Assembly: GCF_022557175.1 (NCBI RefSeq)
Contig: NZ_CP092915.1
Span: 5,766,001-5,830,000 of the forward strand
Direction of reading: 5' to 3'
Source: Mycolicibacterium sp. YH-1
GTDB lineage: Bacteria; Actinomycetota; Actinomycetes; Mycobacteriales; Mycobacteriaceae
Length of the DNA stretch: 64,000 nucleotides
The notes below the pieces were generated by a model. That model was not told the origin of the DNA. It searched no databases and worked only from the letters and a program-made list of their open reading frames with translations. Both the position numbers and the translations under genes were made by a program. Positions 16,009 through 24,993 of the stretch are shown here, piece after piece (within the stretch, counting starts at the first letter, position 1; every line of letters begins with the position of its first letter).

Positions 16009-17605
16009 TTCCACGGTGGCGCGCAAACTGGGCCACGACGGCCGCACCGTCTGCGCGGGGATCGGACGCTGCGGTCATCGCACCGTCCGTGCCGATGAAC
16101 ACCACATTGGACTGCCCCAGGCCCTCAGTGTGCGGCGGCACGTCAAACACCGACAGGCCGCTTGACTCAATCGACTGCCGCCCGAGCGCGGCGACGTCGG
16201 CCTCAACCGCGACAGAGTCTGGGGTGCACCCGTAGACCTGCTTGCCCACGATCGCACGCGGAGCACTGACTGCGGCCTCCGCGCTGGCACCCGCGACCGC
16301 GCGCAGAAGCAGCTGCGCGATGATCTGCGGCTGCCCTTGGCCTCCCATCGTCGACAGCACGTGCCGGACCCGGCCATCGTGTGTCGTCATCGAGGGCATG
16401 AGGGTGTGCAGCGGTCGCTTTCGCGGCGCGATGACATTCGGCACGGCGTCATCGAGCGAGAAACTGGTGCCGCGGTTGTGAAACAGAATGCCCGTCTGCG
16501 GGTCGATGAGTCCGGACCCGAACGCGAAGAAGACGCTCTGGATCAGAGACACCGCGTAACCGTCGCTATCCGCGGCGGCAATGCCCACGGTGTCCCCGTG
16601 AGGCACCGCGCGAGGGCCAGCCGCGTCGGCGGCACCCACCTCGGCCAGCTCGCGGAGCCCGCCGCGCACCAGGGCGTCGACGTCCACCGCGGCCAACCGC
16701 GGATCGGCCAACGCGTTGGCGCGCAATTGATTACCTCGGTGGAAGATCCGCATCAGGGTCGCAAGGTCGGCGCCAACGGGATCATCAACCCCGAGTTCCT
16801 CGATCGCGTGCAGAGCGCGTAACAACAGGAAGCCATGCGTGTTGGGAGGACTCGTCAGCACCGTCAATCCCCGGAAGGACGCTGTCAGCGGCTCGGTGAT
16901 CTCCACCTCGAATTCGGCGAAGTCGCTGGGCTGCAGAATCGATCCGTGTGAGCGCAGGTACTCGACGGTCCGGTCGCCGAGCGCGCCCGTGTAGAAGGCG
17001 TCAGGTCCCTGCTCACGAAGAACACCGAAGGTGCGCTCGAGTTCACGTTGGCGCAGTTCATCGCCGATCTGCAGAGCACGCCCGTTCGGGCGGAAGACGC
17101 GGTCGAAGTCCTCGGTGCCGAACAGGTCTCGGTTCTCCGGGTCCGCGACGTGCGCCGCCAGCGACGCAGGCACCGGTACGCCATGGCCAGCGGCGTGTTG
17201 GGCGGGCTGCAGCGTGCGCTCCCAGGACAGCCGAGAGCCGAAGCGACGCAGCGCCTCCCAGCCTCGGATACCACCGGGCACGGTGACGGTATCCGCACCT
17301 CGCAGTGGCAGGGAGTCACCGCATCGGGCTCGCAGCGCCGCCGCATCGACGGCCCGGCCCGCCCACCCCGACGCGTTGACACAGTGGACCGTTCCCTCAG
17401 GGGTGCGGACCAGCGCGATCAGATCACCGCCCAACGCGACGTTGTGCGGGTAGATGACGGTCAGCAGCGCCGCAGCCGCGATGGCGGCGTCGATCGCGTT
17501 GCCGCCGTCGCGATACACCTGCATGCCGGCCTCAGTGGCCAGGGCATGCGGCGTTGCCAGTGCGGCGGTGAATGAGGTCGAACTTGACGACGCCGAAGGC
17601 GACAT
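16001..17605 (-). CDS. Gamma-glutamyltransferase family protein, apparently cytosolic
   Basis: A 534-residue N-terminal-nucleophile hydrolase of the gamma-glutamyltransferase/acylase family. The autoprocessing site is HGD-TVGIAAAD, placing the nucleophile at T339. The next two residues are V-G rather than the T-H of classical GGT, as in acylase-like members. GGNAIDAAIAA (34-44) and NVALGGDL (55-62) are family signatures. No signal peptide is visible, so it likely acts in the cytosol on gamma-glutamyl or similar amides. I chose the ATG at 17605 because AGGAG lies about 7 nt upstream; an ATG 27 nt further up lacks a site. It is 83 bp downstream of the Liv-type importer. Confidence 0.75.
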   Translation of the reverse strand: MSPSASSSSTSFTAALATPHALATEAGMQVYRDGGNAIDAAIAAAALLTVIYPHNVALGGDLIALVRTPEGTVHCVNASGWAGRAVDAAALRARCGDSLPLRGADTVTVPGGIRGWEALRRFGSRLSWERTLQPAQHAAGHGVPVPASLAAHVADPENRDLFGTEDFDRVFRPNGRALQIGDELRQRELERTFGVLREQGPDAFYTGALGDRTVEYLRSHGSILQPSDFAEFEVEITEPLTASFRGLTVLTSPPNTHGFLLLRALHAIEELGVDDPVGADLATLMRIFHRGNQLRANALADPRLAAVDVDALVRGGLRELAEVGAADAAGPRAVPHGDTVGIAAADSDGYAVSLIQSVFFAFGSGLIDPQTGILFHNRGTSFSLDDAVPNVIAPRKRPLHTLMPSMTTHDGRVRHVLSTMGGQGQPQIIAQLLLRAVAGASAEAAVSAPRAIVGKQVYGCTPDSVAVEADVAALGRQSIESSGLSVFDVPPHTEGLGQSNVVFIGTDGAMTAASDPRADGAAVVAQFARHRGNE

Positions 17606-17688
17606 GTGCTTGCTCCTAAACAGATTCATCACGACAGCGCGGCCGGACCGATAGGTGTGAGCTGCGCCGCCCGCGGCGTCGGCCGCGT

Positions 17689-18393
17689 CTACGAACTGCG
17701 CTTTCCCAGGTACTTTGCTTGCAGATCGGTGCTGTCGAGGAACTCTGCGGCTGAGCCTCCACCTGACGTCTCGCCGTGTTCCATGACGTATGCGCGGTCG
17801 GCTATCTGCAGTGCTCGGGTCGCGTTCTGCTCGACCAGAAGGACGCTGGTCCCTCGGCTGTGCACTTCGGCGATCAGGTCGAAGATCTGCCCGACCACGA
17901 TCGGAGCCAGCCCCATGGACGGCTCATCGAGCAGCAGCATCGACGGGTGCCTGATGAGGGCACGTGCGAGCGCCAGCATCTGCTGCTCTCCCCCGGACAG
18001 GGTGCCGGCCATCTGGCGTCCGCGCGTCTTGAGGATCGGAAACAGGTCAAGCACATAGTCGGCCTCCTGTTTGAAGGACTTCCCCGACGCCCACGTCGCG
18101 GTCTGCAGGTTCTCCGTGACCGTCATTCGCGCGAAGACCCGGCGCCCCTCGGGGACATGGCACAGACCGGCCCGCACCCTCTTCTCCGCCGGCAACCCGC
18201 GCAGGTCGCGCCCGTCGAACTCCACGAGACCGGTGTAGTCGTGCAAGCCGGACACCGCCCGCAGCAGCGTCGTCTTGCCAGCGCCGTTGGCGCCGACCAA
18301 CACCACCAGCTCACCCTGGGCGACCTCGAGCGACGCCTGGCGAACCGCAGCGATGGGCCCATAACGGACTTCCACCCCGGAGATCTTGAGCAT
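17689..18393 (-). CDS. livF: Branched-chain amino acid-type ABC transporter ATP-binding protein LivF
   Basis: A 234-residue ABC ATPase: Walker A GANGAGKTT near residue 33, Q-loop region, signature LSGGEQQ near 130, Walker B LLLDEPSMGLAP near 150, then H-loop. Length and the MGLAPI motif are typical of LivF. It forms the cytosolic motor with the fused LivM-LivG protein. The ATG overlaps the last base of the upstream stop (TAATG). The gene symbol names the family; the substrate here may not be a branched-chain amino acid, given the RidA and PucR neighbours. Confidence 0.85.
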   Translation of the reverse strand: MLKISGVEVRYGPIAAVRQASLEVAQGELVVLVGANGAGKTTLLRAVSGLHDYTGLVEFDGRDLRGLPAEKRVRAGLCHVPEGRRVFARMTVTENLQTATWASGKSFKQEADYVLDLFPILKTRGRQMAGTLSGGEQQMLALARALIRHPSMLLLDEPSMGLAPIVVGQIFDLIAEVHSRGTSVLLVEQNATRALQIADRAYVMEHGETSGGGSAAEFLDSTDLQAKYLGKRSS

Positions 18394-20276
18394 TACCGTT
18401 GCTCCTGTCCCAGATACGCTTCGATGACACCGGAATCTGACCGGACATCGTCGGGTGTGCCGTCGGCGATCACCTTGCCGTAGTTCAATACGACGACCCT
18501 GTCAGAGACTGACATCAGGATGTCCATGTCGTGCTCGATGATGACGACAGCGATGCCGGCCTGACGGATCTCGTTGACGAGCTGCGCCAGATCCCGGGAC
18601 TCCGATTCGTTCATACCCGCGGCGGGTTCGTCGAGAAGCAGCAACGACGGATTCGTCATGAGCGCTCGCGCGATCTCGAGCCTGCGCTGATAGCCGTAGG
18701 CAAGGGTCGCCGCCTCTCGGTCCCGAAACTCATCCAACCTCACGAACTGCAGGATCTGGTTGACATCGTTCATCGCGGCCTGCTCACGGCGTCGAAAACC
18801 CGGGCTGCGCAGCATCGTTGGGCCGACACCAGCCGCAACTCGGCGGTGTGCGCCGACCAGAAGGTTCTCGCTCACGGTCATGCGGCCGAACAGCCGGACA
18901 TTCTGGAAGGTGCGCGCGATCCCATGCGCGTTGACCGCTGCGGCGTCCTTGCCAGTGACACCGGCCCCACCCACCGTCACCGTCCCCGACGATGGGGGGA
19001 TGACGCCCGAGATCACGTTCAGCAGAGTGGATTTCCCCGCCCCATTCGGACCGATCAGTCCGACGATCTCACCCTGGTCGACGTGAAACGAGGCGTCGTC
19101 GATGGCACACACGCCGCCGAAGGACTTGGTCAGGTTGCGACACTCCAGCAGGTGCTGGCCCGCCACGGCCGGCGGTTTGAGAACCGAACCGACCGCGCCG
19201 TTGGTATCCGTTGACACGGCAGTGTCCACTGACACGGCAGCGGCGTGTGGAGTGGTGCGGCTCAACTTCGCCTTACTGCTCACCAGTCCCGCCGGCCGCA
19301 GGATCAGAACGAGGATGACGACCAGCGCGAGCACCGCCGGCTGAATCTCCGGATGGCTCTGCACTATCGGTTGGTCCCGCGACCAGTTCGACAGGAAGAT
19401 CCAGACCACAGCACCGACAACGGGACCCCAGAATGTACCCGCGCCGCCGACGATCACCAGGCTCAGGATGATGAAGTTGTCTTCCAGTGTGAAGTTGTCG
19501 GGGTTGATGAACTGCTGCATGTGGGCGAAGACGACACCGGCGACGCTGGCGATGCTCGCCCCGCAGACGTACGCCAGGAGCTTGTAGCGCCGCGTCCGAA
19601 TACCAACCGATTGGGCCACCAGTTCGTCTTCACGCACTGCCACCCAGGCCCGCCCGATCGATGAGGCCACGATCAGCGTAATCACCAGCAGCAGAACGGC
19701 TACCACCGCCAGCACCGTGTAATACACCGATGTGGGTTTGACGAACTCCTCGCCGAGCAGCCCCAGCGGACTGATCTCCCGAATTCCGGCCGTCCCACCC
19801 GTCACCGGGGTGGCGTTGATCACGACGATGCGGATGATCTCGCCGAACGCCAGGGTCATGATCGCTAGATAGTCGCCCCGCGCACGCAGCGTCGGATAGC
19901 CGAGAACAACCCCGAACGCCATCGCCACCGCAATGGCGACCGGCAGCGTGCCGATCGCGATCCATTGCGCGACAGAGACACTGGCCATCTCATTGGTGCC
20001 GAGGATCTTCACGCTCAGTATCGACGTCGTGTACGCACCGACGATGAAGAACGCGACGTAGCCCAGATCCAGCAGTCCGGTCATACCGACCAGAAGGTTG
20101 AGGCCGCTGGCCAGTGCCACGTAGATCAGCGCGACAGCGCCGACTCGGATCCACTGCCCTTCGGCAACGACGAACGGGAAGAGCAGCGCCACAAGAAGTG
20201 CCGCGATGGCGACAAGCGGACGGTGAGCGAATCGCTGCCGGGCGGTACTCGCCCACGAACCGAGTGAGAGTTGCAC
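18393..20276 (-). CDS. Fused LivM permease - LivG ATPase
   Basis: A 627-residue fusion. Residues about 15-320 are a LivM-type permease with multiple membrane segments and the ALASGLNLLVGMTGLLDLG motif near residue 55. After a Thr/Ser-rich linker (about 325-365), residues 375-627 form a LivG ATPase. This part has Walker A GPNGAGKST, TFQNVRLF, signature LAYGYQRRLEIARAL and Walker B LLLDEPAAGMN. Permease-ATPase fusions of this type occur in several actinobacteria. It begins at GTG 20276, 2 bp after the LivH stop, so livH, livMG and livF form one unit. Confidence 0.85.
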   Translation of the reverse strand: MQLSLGSWASTARQRFAHRPLVAIAALLVALLFPFVVAEGQWIRVGAVALIYVALASGLNLLVGMTGLLDLGYVAFFIVGAYTTSILSVKILGTNEMASVSVAQWIAIGTLPVAIAVAMAFGVVLGYPTLRARGDYLAIMTLAFGEIIRIVVINATPVTGGTAGIREISPLGLLGEEFVKPTSVYYTVLAVVAVLLLVITLIVASSIGRAWVAVREDELVAQSVGIRTRRYKLLAYVCGASIASVAGVVFAHMQQFINPDNFTLEDNFIILSLVIVGGAGTFWGPVVGAVVWIFLSNWSRDQPIVQSHPEIQPAVLALVVILVLILRPAGLVSSKAKLSRTTPHAAAVSVDTAVSTDTNGAVGSVLKPPAVAGQHLLECRNLTKSFGGVCAIDDASFHVDQGEIVGLIGPNGAGKSTLLNVISGVIPPSSGTVTVGGAGVTGKDAAAVNAHGIARTFQNVRLFGRMTVSENLLVGAHRRVAAGVGPTMLRSPGFRRREQAAMNDVNQILQFVRLDEFRDREAATLAYGYQRRLEIARALMTNPSLLLLDEPAAGMNESESRDLAQLVNEIRQAGIAVVIIEHDMDILMSVSDRVVVLNYGKVIADGTPDDVRSDSGVIEAYLGQEQR

Positions 20277-20278
20277 AG

Positions 20279-21181
20279 TTACACCTTCTCCACTTCACGT
20301 CGTCCGAGGAGACCCTGCGGTCGAAGCCACAGAATCAACGCGAGCAGGGTGAACGCGACGACATCCCGGTAGGCCGATCCCTGCGGCACATAACTTGCCG
20401 CGAGTTCCTCGGTGACGCCGATGAACAGCCCGCCGAGGAAGGCGCCGGGAATACTCCCGATACCACCGAGGACCGCAGCGACCAGCGCCTTGAGCGCCGG
20501 GAGGAATCCCATGGTGGCTGCGGCGTACCCATACCGCTGCGAGAACAACGTGCCTGCCAAGGCAGCCATCAGGGATCCCATCAGGAACGTCGTCGCGATC
20601 ATGCGGTCGACGCCGATGCCCATCAGGCGTGCGGCGTCGCGATCCTCGGCCAGCGCCCGGATGGCTCGGCCGGTCGACGATCGCTGAACGACGAACGCGA
20701 AGGCGATCGTCGCGGTGATCGCGATCGCCAGGATCACGATGTCGAGCCGCTGAATGGTGACGCCGAACGCGACGATCGCCCCGCCCATCGCTGGGGGAAC
20801 ACCGGTCTGGGCCGCACCGAACAGAAACTGGCCCACCGCGCGCAGCAGCATCGACACCGCGATCGCCGTGACCATCATCGACAGAATCGGAGCCGATCTC
20901 AGTGGCTTGTAGGCGAAGCGCTCGATCAGCACGCCCAGCGCGCCGCCGATCACGCAGCCGATGACGGCGGCCACCCATGCGGGCAGTTCCGGCATGGGCG
21001 TCGGGTATCCCGCGATCACCGCGTTGGCTTGCGAGAACAGAAAGGACCCGAACGCGCCGAACATGAATACTTCACCGAACGCGAAGTTGACCATTCTCAG
21101 TACGCCGTACACGACGCTGAATGCCACCGCGAGCAGACCGTAGATGCCGCCCAGGGCCAAGCCGTTCATAAGTGTTTGCAT
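20279..21181 (-). CDS. livH: Branched-chain amino acid-type ABC transporter permease LivH
   Basis: A 300-residue membrane permease with the LivH start (LMNGLALGGIYGLLAVAFS, VNFAFGE) and about eight hydrophobic helices. The conserved cytoplasmic loop contains RAIRALAEDRDAARLMGI. I prefer the ATG at 21181: GGAG is 6 nt before it but abuts the ATG at 21187. It pairs with the LivM half of the next protein to form the channel. The gene sits 45 bp downstream of the binding-protein gene. Confidence 0.85.
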   Translation of the reverse strand: MQTLMNGLALGGIYGLLAVAFSVVYGVLRMVNFAFGEVFMFGAFGSFLFSQANAVIAGYPTPMPELPAWVAAVIGCVIGGALGVLIERFAYKPLRSAPILSMMVTAIAVSMLLRAVGQFLFGAAQTGVPPAMGGAIVAFGVTIQRLDIVILAIAITATIAFAFVVQRSSTGRAIRALAEDRDAARLMGIGVDRMIATTFLMGSLMAALAGTLFSQRYGYAAATMGFLPALKALVAAVLGGIGSIPGAFLGGLFIGVTEELAASYVPQGSAYRDVVAFTLLALILWLRPQGLLGRREVEKV

Positions 21182-21226
21182 CGTCATCTCCTGCAGAAGC
21201 GGAGGGCGGGGACCATGTCGCGGTCC

Positions 21227-22372
21227 CTAGGGATTGAGAACCAGGAACTCGCCGTTGTCGACCCGCATGAAGACCAGCCGACCGAGTCGATCGCCCTGAT
21301 CGTCGAAGGAGACCGGCCCGCTCGCGCCTTCGACACTGACCTTCTTGAGGCCACTGTCGATCTCCTCGCGGCTCGTTCCACCACCGGCGGTCGCTGCTTC
21401 CTTGATCGCATAGACGGCGTCGTACGCCAACGCGGCCCACGACGTCGGCTCCTTGTTGAACTTCTTGCGGAACGCGGCAACGAAGCTCTGCGCCCGGCCC
21501 GCAGGCGAATTCGGCGCGAACGCGGCATAGAACGTCAGACCGTTGACGGCTTGTTCGCCGATCCCGACCAGGTTGGGACTCAGCGCACCATCGGACGCAT
21601 AGATGGGCAACTGGGACCCGGCAGACCGGGCCTGTCGGGCGATCTTGGCGATCTCGGTGTAGAACCCACCGATGAAGATGGCCTGCGGTGCACCAGCTTT
21701 GGCATTGTTCAACAACGTATCGAAGTTGTAGGTACCGAGGTGATACGCCTGCGAACTCGTCACCTTCGCCCCACCCGATTCCAGAGCCTGCTTCACCGCG
21801 TCCGCGACGCCCTGACCGTAGTCATCCTGTTGGTACATGACCGCCACCGACTTGATGCCCTGATCCAGCAGGTACTCACCCATCTGCGTGCCCTGGAACT
21901 TGTCGGTGAACGACGTTCGGTAGAAGTACGGGCTGATGCCAGTGAGCTGTGGGGAGGTGACCGACGCCGCGACCACAGGCAGCTGACACTGCTCCAGGAC
22001 GGGCGCAGCCGACAGCGCGACGCTCGAGAAGCTGAATCCGAGAACAGCGCTGATCGAGCTGTTGTCACAGAACTTCTGGGCGATGACCGGGCCGTTCGCC
22101 GGCTTGCCCTGGTCGTCCTGAGACTCCAGCACAACCTTCTTGTCCAGGATGCCGCCGGATGCATTCACCTCGTCGAGCGCAACGTCGATGCCCTCGCGCA
22201 TCTCCAGGCCGAAACTGGCGAAGTCGCCGGTGAGGGTGGCCACGTAGCCGAGATGAAGTTCGCTGTCGTCTGCCGTCGTTCCACACGCGGTGGTCGCCAA
22301 CACGGTTACCGCCAGAACCGCACCAAGAAGTGGTGCGAGTGGCGGCCTTCGCCGCCACTCAACCCCTTTCAT
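21227..22372 (-). CDS. ABC transporter substrate-binding lipoprotein (LivK/ANBP type)
   Basis: A 381-residue periplasmic-binding-protein type I lipoprotein. The N-terminus RRRPPLAPLLGAVLAVTV then LATTAC gives a signal sequence with a lipobox cysteine near residue 30. The body LHLGYVATLTGDFASFG, EVNASGGILDKKV and QDDYGQG is typical of amino acid and amide receptors of Liv/Urt systems. The ATG overlaps the ridA stop by one base (TGATG); a GTG 3 nt earlier is equally possible. It delivers the substrate to the LivH-LivMG-LivF importer. The ligand is unknown. Confidence 0.82.
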   Translation of the reverse strand: MKGVEWRRRPPLAPLLGAVLAVTVLATTACGTTADDSELHLGYVATLTGDFASFGLEMREGIDVALDEVNASGGILDKKVVLESQDDQGKPANGPVIAQKFCDNSSISAVLGFSFSSVALSAAPVLEQCQLPVVAASVTSPQLTGISPYFYRTSFTDKFQGTQMGEYLLDQGIKSVAVMYQQDDYGQGVADAVKQALESGGAKVTSSQAYHLGTYNFDTLLNNAKAGAPQAIFIGGFYTEIAKIARQARSAGSQLPIYASDGALSPNLVGIGEQAVNGLTFYAAFAPNSPAGRAQSFVAAFRKKFNKEPTSWAALAYDAVYAIKEAATAGGGTSREEIDSGLKKVSVEGASGPVSFDDQGDRLGRLVFMRVDNGEFLVLNP

Positions 22373-22875
22373 CACAATGAGTCGACCGTTTCGACGACCA
22401 TCCAGTTCTCGAAGCAGTGATTGTGGGCCAGCGACGTCACGCCGATGGTGGCCCGTCCACCCAAACCTGCCGCGTCCCCGAACACCTCCTTGAACAGATC
22501 CGTCGCGCCGCTGGACACCTTGTTGACATCAACGAAGTCAGGCGCGGACACCACGAAGTTGAGCGAGTTGACCAAGCACTTGACGTTGTCCAGGCTGCCG
22601 ACCGCCAGTCGCATGGTCGCGAGGCAGTTGATCGCGGTGATCCGCGCGGCCTCGTAGCCCTCCTCGATGGTGACCTCGGCGCCCAGCTTGCCTGCGTGGA
22701 TCGGCGGATCCTCACGACCGGGGATGTCGGGGACGTGGCCCGACAGGTACAGCGCGGTTCCCAGCCGGTGGTACGCCTTCATCGAGCCGTAGTTGAGGCC
22801 GTGATAGGAGCCATCGGTGTAATCGGGGATCTCAAGACCGAGTTCGCGGACTTTGTCTTCGGGCGATTTTGACAT
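22372..22875 (-). CDS. RidA/YjgF/YER057c family protein
   Basis: A 167-residue RidA-superfamily protein, longer than classical RidA (about 128). Recognisable parts are ALYLSGHVPD near residue 43, GYEAARITAINCLATMRLAVGSLDNVKCLV in the middle and GGRATIGVTSLAHNHCFE near the end; the last replaces the usual RxxV arginine region. It may belong to a RidA subgroup with hydrolase or deaminase roles on imines/enamines rather than canonical RidA. AAGGAAGGG precedes the ATG at 22875. It is the first gene of the importer operon and is divergent from a PucR regulator, suggesting breakdown of an imported amino compound through an imine. Confidence 0.8.
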   Translation of the reverse strand: MSKSPEDKVRELGLEIPDYTDGSYHGLNYGSMKAYHRLGTALYLSGHVPDIPGREDPPIHAGKLGAEVTIEEGYEAARITAINCLATMRLAVGSLDNVKCLVNSLNFVVSAPDFVDVNKVSSGATDLFKEVFGDAAGLGGRATIGVTSLAHNHCFENWMVVETVDSL

Positions 22876-22995
22876 GGGGGTATCCCTTCCTTTTTGCAAC
22901 TTCTCGGATGCGTGTGATGCCCTTGACCTGCCGCGATAGGCGGCCGGCCGGCTAGGCACAACAGAAGTATTGCGTGGCGCCAGCGCCTGCGTTGG

Positions 22996-23030
22996 GGTCA
23001 CAATGTGCGTCTTAAACCCGTAATGTGACC
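22996..23030. promoter_or_regulatory. Inverted repeat in the ridA / pucR divergent promoter
   Basis: GGTCACA (22996-23002) and TGTGACC (23024-23030) are perfect inverted arms separated by 21 bp, about two helical turns centre to centre. They lie midway in the 239-bp gap between the divergent ridA-liv operon and the second PucR gene. A dimeric regulator could bind here; the PucR product is the obvious candidate. Confidence 0.45.
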
Positions 23031-23114
23031 AACATGTGCAAATCACCCCAGTGTGAGGGCTGACACAGAAAACGATGCGACACTCAGTCCCTTGCCGCCC
23101 CCTAGGAGATTGAA

Positions 23115-24842
23115 ATGGCACCAGAAGAAGGCCGCCCTCCGGTGCCGCTGGGACAGAACTCCACGGTCGCCCAGATCCTCGAACTGCCTGAAGCACGGGT
23201 CGGCAAGCCGGAGGTGGTAGCCGCCGGCGACCTGTTGGACCGCTGCGTGCGCTGGGTACATGCCTCCGATTCACCGGAGCTGGCCACCCAGCTCGAGGGT
23301 GGCGAACTCATCGTGACGACGGGCGCCGCTATCGGCGACTCGGCTGCAGACCAGCACAACTACGCGAGGAGTCTCGCCGCGGCCGGAGCCGTCGGAGTTC
23401 TGTTGGAGCTGGGCAACAAGTTCGACAGCCCGCCGGAAGGACTCACCACGGCGTGCGCACGAGAGCAGTTGCCCCTCATCGTCTTTCGCCGCCCGGCCTC
23501 GTTCGTCAAGTTTGTCGAGGCCGCGCAGTCAAACCTGATGACGCAGCAACTTTCGGACCTGCGCTTCGCCGAGTTCGTGCACCACACCTTCATGCATCTG
23601 TCCCTTGAAGAGGCGACGATGTACAAGATCGTCAAGACCGTCTCGGGACTGGCGGGGTGTCCCGCGGTCTTGGAGAATCTGATGCACCGCGTCTTGGCCT
23701 ACGAGCCGACGGCCGACGTCTCGACCGAGGTTCTCCTCTCCGGCTGGGAGGCGCGTTCCCGTGCGGCTCCCATGTCCCAGACCACCGAGGTCGTGGGCCG
23801 TGAGGCCTGGTTGACGACGCCGGTGGTCGTACGCACCGCTCCCGTCGGCCGACTCGTCCTGCTGACCAAGAACGCCCCGACACCGACCCAGATCAGGGTG
23901 CTGGAGCGTGGCGCGTCTGCACTGATGATCCGGCTGTCCTATCAGCGCACCCCGGATCAATCCGAGGGTGACGCCGACAAGGCGGCGATCTACGACCTGA
24001 TCCACCGCCGACACTGCGGGGAGCGGCAGATGTCCACCCGGCTGGGGGCCCTCGGCCTACCGGTGCGACATCGCAGCCTCGCCGGGGTGATAATCGAAAT
24101 CCGCAGCGGCGGTGAGAATTTGAGCTGGAAGGGTCTGGAGGAGAACGCATTGTCGATAGTGCGCACCTGCAGCTCCGTGCACGATGCGAAGATCGTGGCG
24201 GCTACGCTGCCCGACAGCAGGCTCAACATCGTGGCGAGCGTGCCACCCAAGTCGACTCCCGACAAATTCCTGGATGCCGTGTACCACAAGCTTGGAGAGC
24301 TTCTGCCCCAAGCCAGAGTGATCATCAGTCTCGGTGCGCCAGCCGAGGACATCACCGGAATCTGCCGTTCCCTCGAAGAGGCCGCGCAAGTGGCGAAATC
24401 GATAACCGATCATACTGTCGAACGAATTTACTACAGCACCAACGATATTCAACTCCGCGGATTGTTCGCGCTGCTTCGAGACGATCCCGAGGTCCACACC
24501 TTCATCGAACGCACCATCGGGGCCCTGCTTGACTACGACATCCGAAACGGCAGCGACCATCTCGCCATCCTGCATCTCTACCTGAACAACGGCCGCAACA
24601 AGGTGCTGGCCGCACAGGCCGCTGGCATCTCCCGACGAACCGTGTACGAACGGCTGTCTGTCGTCAGCCGAATCCTTCGGGCGGACCTCAGCGACGACGA
24701 GACATGCACGTCAATCCACGCCGCAATCATCGCGCGTGAGTCGGTCATGGCCAACCACCACGGTCCAACGCGAGTTCCCGAGGCACTGCGCGTGACACAC
24801 CCGACACGGTTCACGACATTCGCACCACCGCAGGCTATCTGA
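23115..24842 (+). CDS. PucR-family transcriptional regulator (second of two)
   Basis: A 575-residue PucR/CdaR-type regulator. The N-terminal PucR domain has STVAQILELPEARVGKPEVV and LEGGELIVTTG, aligning with the same parts of the regulator at 11996-13618. The C-terminal helix-turn-helix includes NGRNKVLAAQAAGISRRTVYERL. AGGAGATTG precedes the ATG. It is transcribed away from the ridA-liv operon across a region with a long inverted repeat and very likely controls that operon. The inducer is unknown but should be related to the imported substrate. Confidence 0.85.
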   Translation: MAPEEGRPPVPLGQNSTVAQILELPEARVGKPEVVAAGDLLDRCVRWVHASDSPELATQLEGGELIVTTGAAIGDSAADQHNYARSLAAAGAVGVLLELGNKFDSPPEGLTTACAREQLPLIVFRRPASFVKFVEAAQSNLMTQQLSDLRFAEFVHHTFMHLSLEEATMYKIVKTVSGLAGCPAVLENLMHRVLAYEPTADVSTEVLLSGWEARSRAAPMSQTTEVVGREAWLTTPVVVRTAPVGRLVLLTKNAPTPTQIRVLERGASALMIRLSYQRTPDQSEGDADKAAIYDLIHRRHCGERQMSTRLGALGLPVRHRSLAGVIIEIRSGGENLSWKGLEENALSIVRTCSSVHDAKIVAATLPDSRLNIVASVPPKSTPDKFLDAVYHKLGELLPQARVIISLGAPAEDITGICRSLEEAAQVAKSITDHTVERIYYSTNDIQLRGLFALLRDDPEVHTFIERTIGALLDYDIRNGSDHLAILHLYLNNGRNKVLAAQAAGISRRTVYERLSVVSRILRADLSDDETCTSIHAAIIARESVMANHHGPTRVPEALRVTHPTRFTTFAPPQAI

Positions 24843-24993
24843 CCGCTCTGTGGTGGCGGCGTACTCCAGTTTTGGTTCAGCGGCGCCCGAGACGAAACGA
24901 TAGCGCGACGCCGAGCACCCGTACCTCCACAAGCCACCGACGATCGGCCATCCTCGGCGGGTTCGGACTGGGAACAAGCGGCGACATTGGCTG

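Noticed and set aside
17639..17686. Hairpin between livF and the gamma-glutamyltransferase-like gene (GCGGCCG/CGGCCGC)
   Set aside because: Arms are only 7 bp with a 34-nt loop in very GC-rich DNA; too likely by chance to call a terminator.
20114..22420. A 768-codon plus-strand open frame across the Liv importer genes
   Set aside because: Very Arg/Asp/His-rich, no domain, antisense to livMG, livH and livK, which have clear motifs.
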